NCBI RefSeq assembly: GCF_001754075.1
Contig: NZ_MIEH01000018.1
Span: 186,001 to 250,000 of the forward strand
DNA: 64,000 nt
Direction of reading: 5' to 3'
Source: Merdimonas faecis
GTDB lineage: Bacteria > Bacillota > Clostridia > Lachnospirales > Lachnospiraceae
Under the pieces are notes generated by a model. It saw nothing but the letters and a program-made list of their open reading frames with translations. It searched no databases and was not told the origin of the DNA. Below are positions 62,453 through 64,000 of the stretch, one piece after another. How positions within the stretch are numbered: position 1 is the stretch's first letter; every line of letters starts with the position of its first letter. The translations under genes and the position numbers were made by a program.

Positions 62453-63382
62453 TTAAAAAATCAGAAGAAAGAGACAGGAAAGAAAGCTGGTTGCCGCTGC
62501 GGTGACCAGCTTTTCTGCGAAATACGGCATAATTTTAAGAGGTGTCCCTTTTAGGATGGACGCTGTCTGAGCGAGACAGCAGAAGCCGCCAAAGGAAGTA
62601 AGGAAAGCGGCGGAGGCGTAACGGACAGGAAACGGAAGCTCAAGAGAGCATATGTACCGGACGCCGGTGGTCATTTCCAGGGAAGGGAGCAAAAACAGTC
62701 GGGCGGAAAGCGGGAGTCCGGGAATCTGTTCCGCAAGGGAAAACAGAATGGAAAACAGCAGAATATAGCCGCCGATCCGGGTGATGTTTTCAATGGCATC
62801 CATGATACAGCCGTCTGCCAGGCCTTCATTTCCTGTATTAGAAGGAGGATCCGCCATCTTCTCTGGCAAAGCAGGATGGGGGACATGGAGAAGCCGCCGG
62901 AAGACCATGCTGAAAAACATCGGTACTCCCAGGAGCAGAAGAAGCGTAGGGGCAGCCAGAGAGGGCGCTTTCAGGCATTGCCATACCAGGAAGCTTACGA
63001 TGAACCCGGGGCTGGTATTGTTGCAGAACGAAAGCAGGTAGCTTGCTTCAGAAAGGCTGATCCGTCCTTCACGCAGAAGATCTGCCGTGACCTTGCCGCC
63101 CATGGGATAGCCGCACAGAAATCCGGTCAGCATGACAAAAGAGCCATAGGGGGATACCCGGAAAAACCGTCCGAGAACAGGGGTCAAAAGCCTGGCCAGC
63201 ACCCGCGCCGCATCTGTACGGATGAGGAAATTCGAGACGATCAGGAAGGGAAGAAGCGTGGGAAGAACGGTCCGGAACCAGAGAAGCAGACCGTTTTCAG
63301 CTCCTCTGAATACTGTTTGTGGAAAGAGAAGGAGCAGTAGGAAAAACAGGAGGGTAGACAAGGTATACAAGAGCCGTTTCAT
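62453..63382 (-). CDS. ylbJ: Sporulation integral membrane protein YlbJ-like
   Basis: YlbJ is a mother-cell membrane protein needed for spore cortex formation and heat resistance in B. subtilis, with a nucleoside-recognition (Gate) fold. This 309-residue protein has about eight hydrophobic helices. VLPTLLPFLIVSNFLI, LTGFLCGYPMGGKVTADLLREGRISLSEASYLLSFCNNTSPGFI and FLTSFGGFCCLAQTASILKGTPLKI match the family. I chose the ATG at 63382, after CAGGAGG on the minus strand. It adjoins the rsmD-coaD group as in B. subtilis, but on the opposite strand. Confidence 0.88.
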   Translation of the reverse strand: MKRLLYTLSTLLFFLLLLLFPQTVFRGAENGLLLWFRTVLPTLLPFLIVSNFLIRTDAARVLARLLTPVLGRFFRVSPYGSFVMLTGFLCGYPMGGKVTADLLREGRISLSEASYLLSFCNNTSPGFIVSFLVWQCLKAPSLAAPTLLLLLGVPMFFSMVFRRLLHVPHPALPEKMADPPSNTGNEGLADGCIMDAIENITRIGGYILLFSILFSLAEQIPGLPLSARLFLLPSLEMTTGVRYICSLELPFPVRYASAAFLTSFGGFCCLAQTASILKGTPLKIMPYFAEKLVTAAATSFLSCLFLLIF

Positions 63383-63414
63383 TTTTTCGATCCTCCTGTA
63401 AGATTTCTTTTTCA

Positions 63415-63443
63415 ATTTTATGGGGAAGGTTGATTTTTTATGC
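63415..63443 (-). promoter_or_regulatory. Candidate sigma-E promoter of ylbJ
   Basis: On the minus strand, GCATAAA (63443-63437; 5 of 7 of KMATATT), a 14-base spacer and CATAAAAT (63422-63415; 7 of 8 of CATACANT). ylbJ is sigma-E dependent in B. subtilis. Confidence 0.45.
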
Positions 63444-63458
63444 CAGATGTTCCATAAT
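63430..63458 (+). promoter_or_regulatory. Sigma-A promoter of pepD
   Basis: TTGATT (63430-63435), a 17-base spacer and CATAAT (63453-63458), 41 bases before the pepD start. It overlaps the divergent ylbJ promoter. Confidence 0.55.
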
Positions 63459-63499
63459 AGAGCGTAGAGAAATTATCAAAAGAAGAGAGGTAAATAGAA

Positions 63500-64000
63500 A
63501 TGGCAGTATTAGACAATCTTGAGCCAAAACAGGTATTTCATTTCTTTGAAGAGCTGTGCAAAATTCCGCACGCCACCTTTGACACAAAAAGGATCAGTGA
63601 CTATTGTGTCGCATTTGCGAAAGAGAGGGGCTTGGAGGTTTCCCAGGACGAGGTAAACAATGTCATCATCAAAAAGCCGGGAACACCCGGATATGAGGAC
63701 AGTGAGCCGGTGATCCTTCAGGGGCATCTGGATATGATCTGTGAAAAGACTCCGGATTCCGATCACGATTTTACGAAGGACGGACTGGACCTTTATGTGG
63801 AAGATGGATATGTGCGGGCAAGAAATACCTCACTTGGGGGAGATGACGGAATTGCGGTTGCAATGGCAATGGCAGTCCTGGACAGCAAGGATATCCCGCA
63901 TCCGCCGATCGAAGCGGTATTTACCGTGGATGAAGAGCTGGGAATGGGCGGCGCGGAAGCTGTCGATCTTTCACAGCTGAAAGGAAAGATGCTGATCAAC
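63500..64000 (+). CDS. pepD: Aminoacyl-histidine dipeptidase (PepD-type), 3'-truncated by window edge
   Basis: The first 167 codons of an M20-family metallopeptidase that cleaves Xaa-His and other dipeptides. The frame is open to the right edge. The N-terminus VLDNLEPKQVFHFFEELCKIPHATFDTKRISDYCVAFAKERGLEV, the first metal ligand motif VILQGHLDMICEK (His near 75), LGGDDGIAVAMAMAVL and EAVFTVDEELGMGGAEAVDLSQLKGKMLIN match PepD. AAGAGAGGTAAATAGAA precedes the ATG at 63500. The full enzyme should be about 480 residues, so about 310 are missing. Confidence 0.9.
   Translation, partial: MAVLDNLEPKQVFHFFEELCKIPHATFDTKRISDYCVAFAKERGLEVSQDEVNNVIIKKPGTPGYEDSEPVILQGHLDMICEKTPDSDHDFTKDGLDLYVEDGYVRARNTSLGGDDGIAVAMAMAVLDSKDIPHPPIEAVFTVDEELGMGGAEAVDLSQLKGKMLIN

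Overview
The window looks like a chromosomal housekeeping and sporulation region from an anaerobic, endospore-forming Clostridia of the Lachnospiraceae type. The evidence is the set of sporulation genes (gpr, spoIIP, the complete spoIIIAA-AH operon, spoIVB, spo0A, ylbJ), a ferredoxin-type [FeFe] hydrogenase, B12-dependent methionine synthesis, AGGAGG-type ribosome binding sites with frequent TTG/GTG starts, and gene orders that match those of Bacillus subtilis. I see no rRNA, tRNA, CRISPR array, prophage or transposase gene. Nearly every base is in a gene; no gene-free stretch exceeds about 235 bases.

Layout. 1-5.3 kb: the end of an FtsX-like ABC permease, an orphan TraX-like membrane acetyltransferase, a HAD phosphatase, ilvN-ilvC (branched-chain amino acids) and a PyrE-like phosphoribosyltransferase. 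5.3-8 kb: rpsT on the minus strand, divergent from gpr-spoIIP. 8-13.7 kb: parE-parC (topoisomerase IV), nudC and a VanZ-like protein. 13.7-16 kb: an xpaC-telA pair. 16-27 kb: the translation/RNA superoperon rimP-nusA-rnpM-ylxQ-infB-rbfA-nrnA-truB-ribF, then rpsO and pnp. 27-32 kb: spoIIIAA to spoIIIAH. 32-45 kb: prfC, then a yqhY-nusB-xseAB-ispA-dxs-tlyA-nadK-argR-recN-spoIVB-spo0A block, syntenic with B. subtilis except that prfC stands where accBC would be, folD is missing and nadK is present. 45-53 kb: glgA, metF, a two-gene methionine synthase (reactivation domain plus catalytic part), asnA and the hydrogenase. 53-57.5 kb: alaS, rpsU and an acetylornithine-type aminotransferase. 57.5-64 kb: maf, a pentapeptide protein with an unusual ABC-type ATPase, rsmD-coaD-coiled-coil protein, ylbJ and the start of a PepD peptidase.

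The most unusual feature is a family of three dispersed, REP-like palindromic elements (1926-2014, 10026-10105, 27090-27170). Each lies 3-11 bases after a stop codon and combines a GGGGACGTACAC-type hairpin with a tail of GGGAC boxes repeated every 22 bases. One copy sits inside the parE-parC operon and another directly abuts the sigma-E promoter of spoIIIA. They look like non-autonomous mobile or RNA-stabilising elements; no partner transposase is in the window.

Regulation can be read at many places. Sigma-A promoters with 16-18 base spacers precede many operons. Sigma-E promoters fit spoIIP, spoIIIAA and ylbJ, and 0A-box-like sites precede spo0A. Structured leaders with attenuator-like hairpins lie before rpsT, rimP, rpsO, pnp and alaS. 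All function calls come from reading the sequence and recalled family knowledge; no database search was run.
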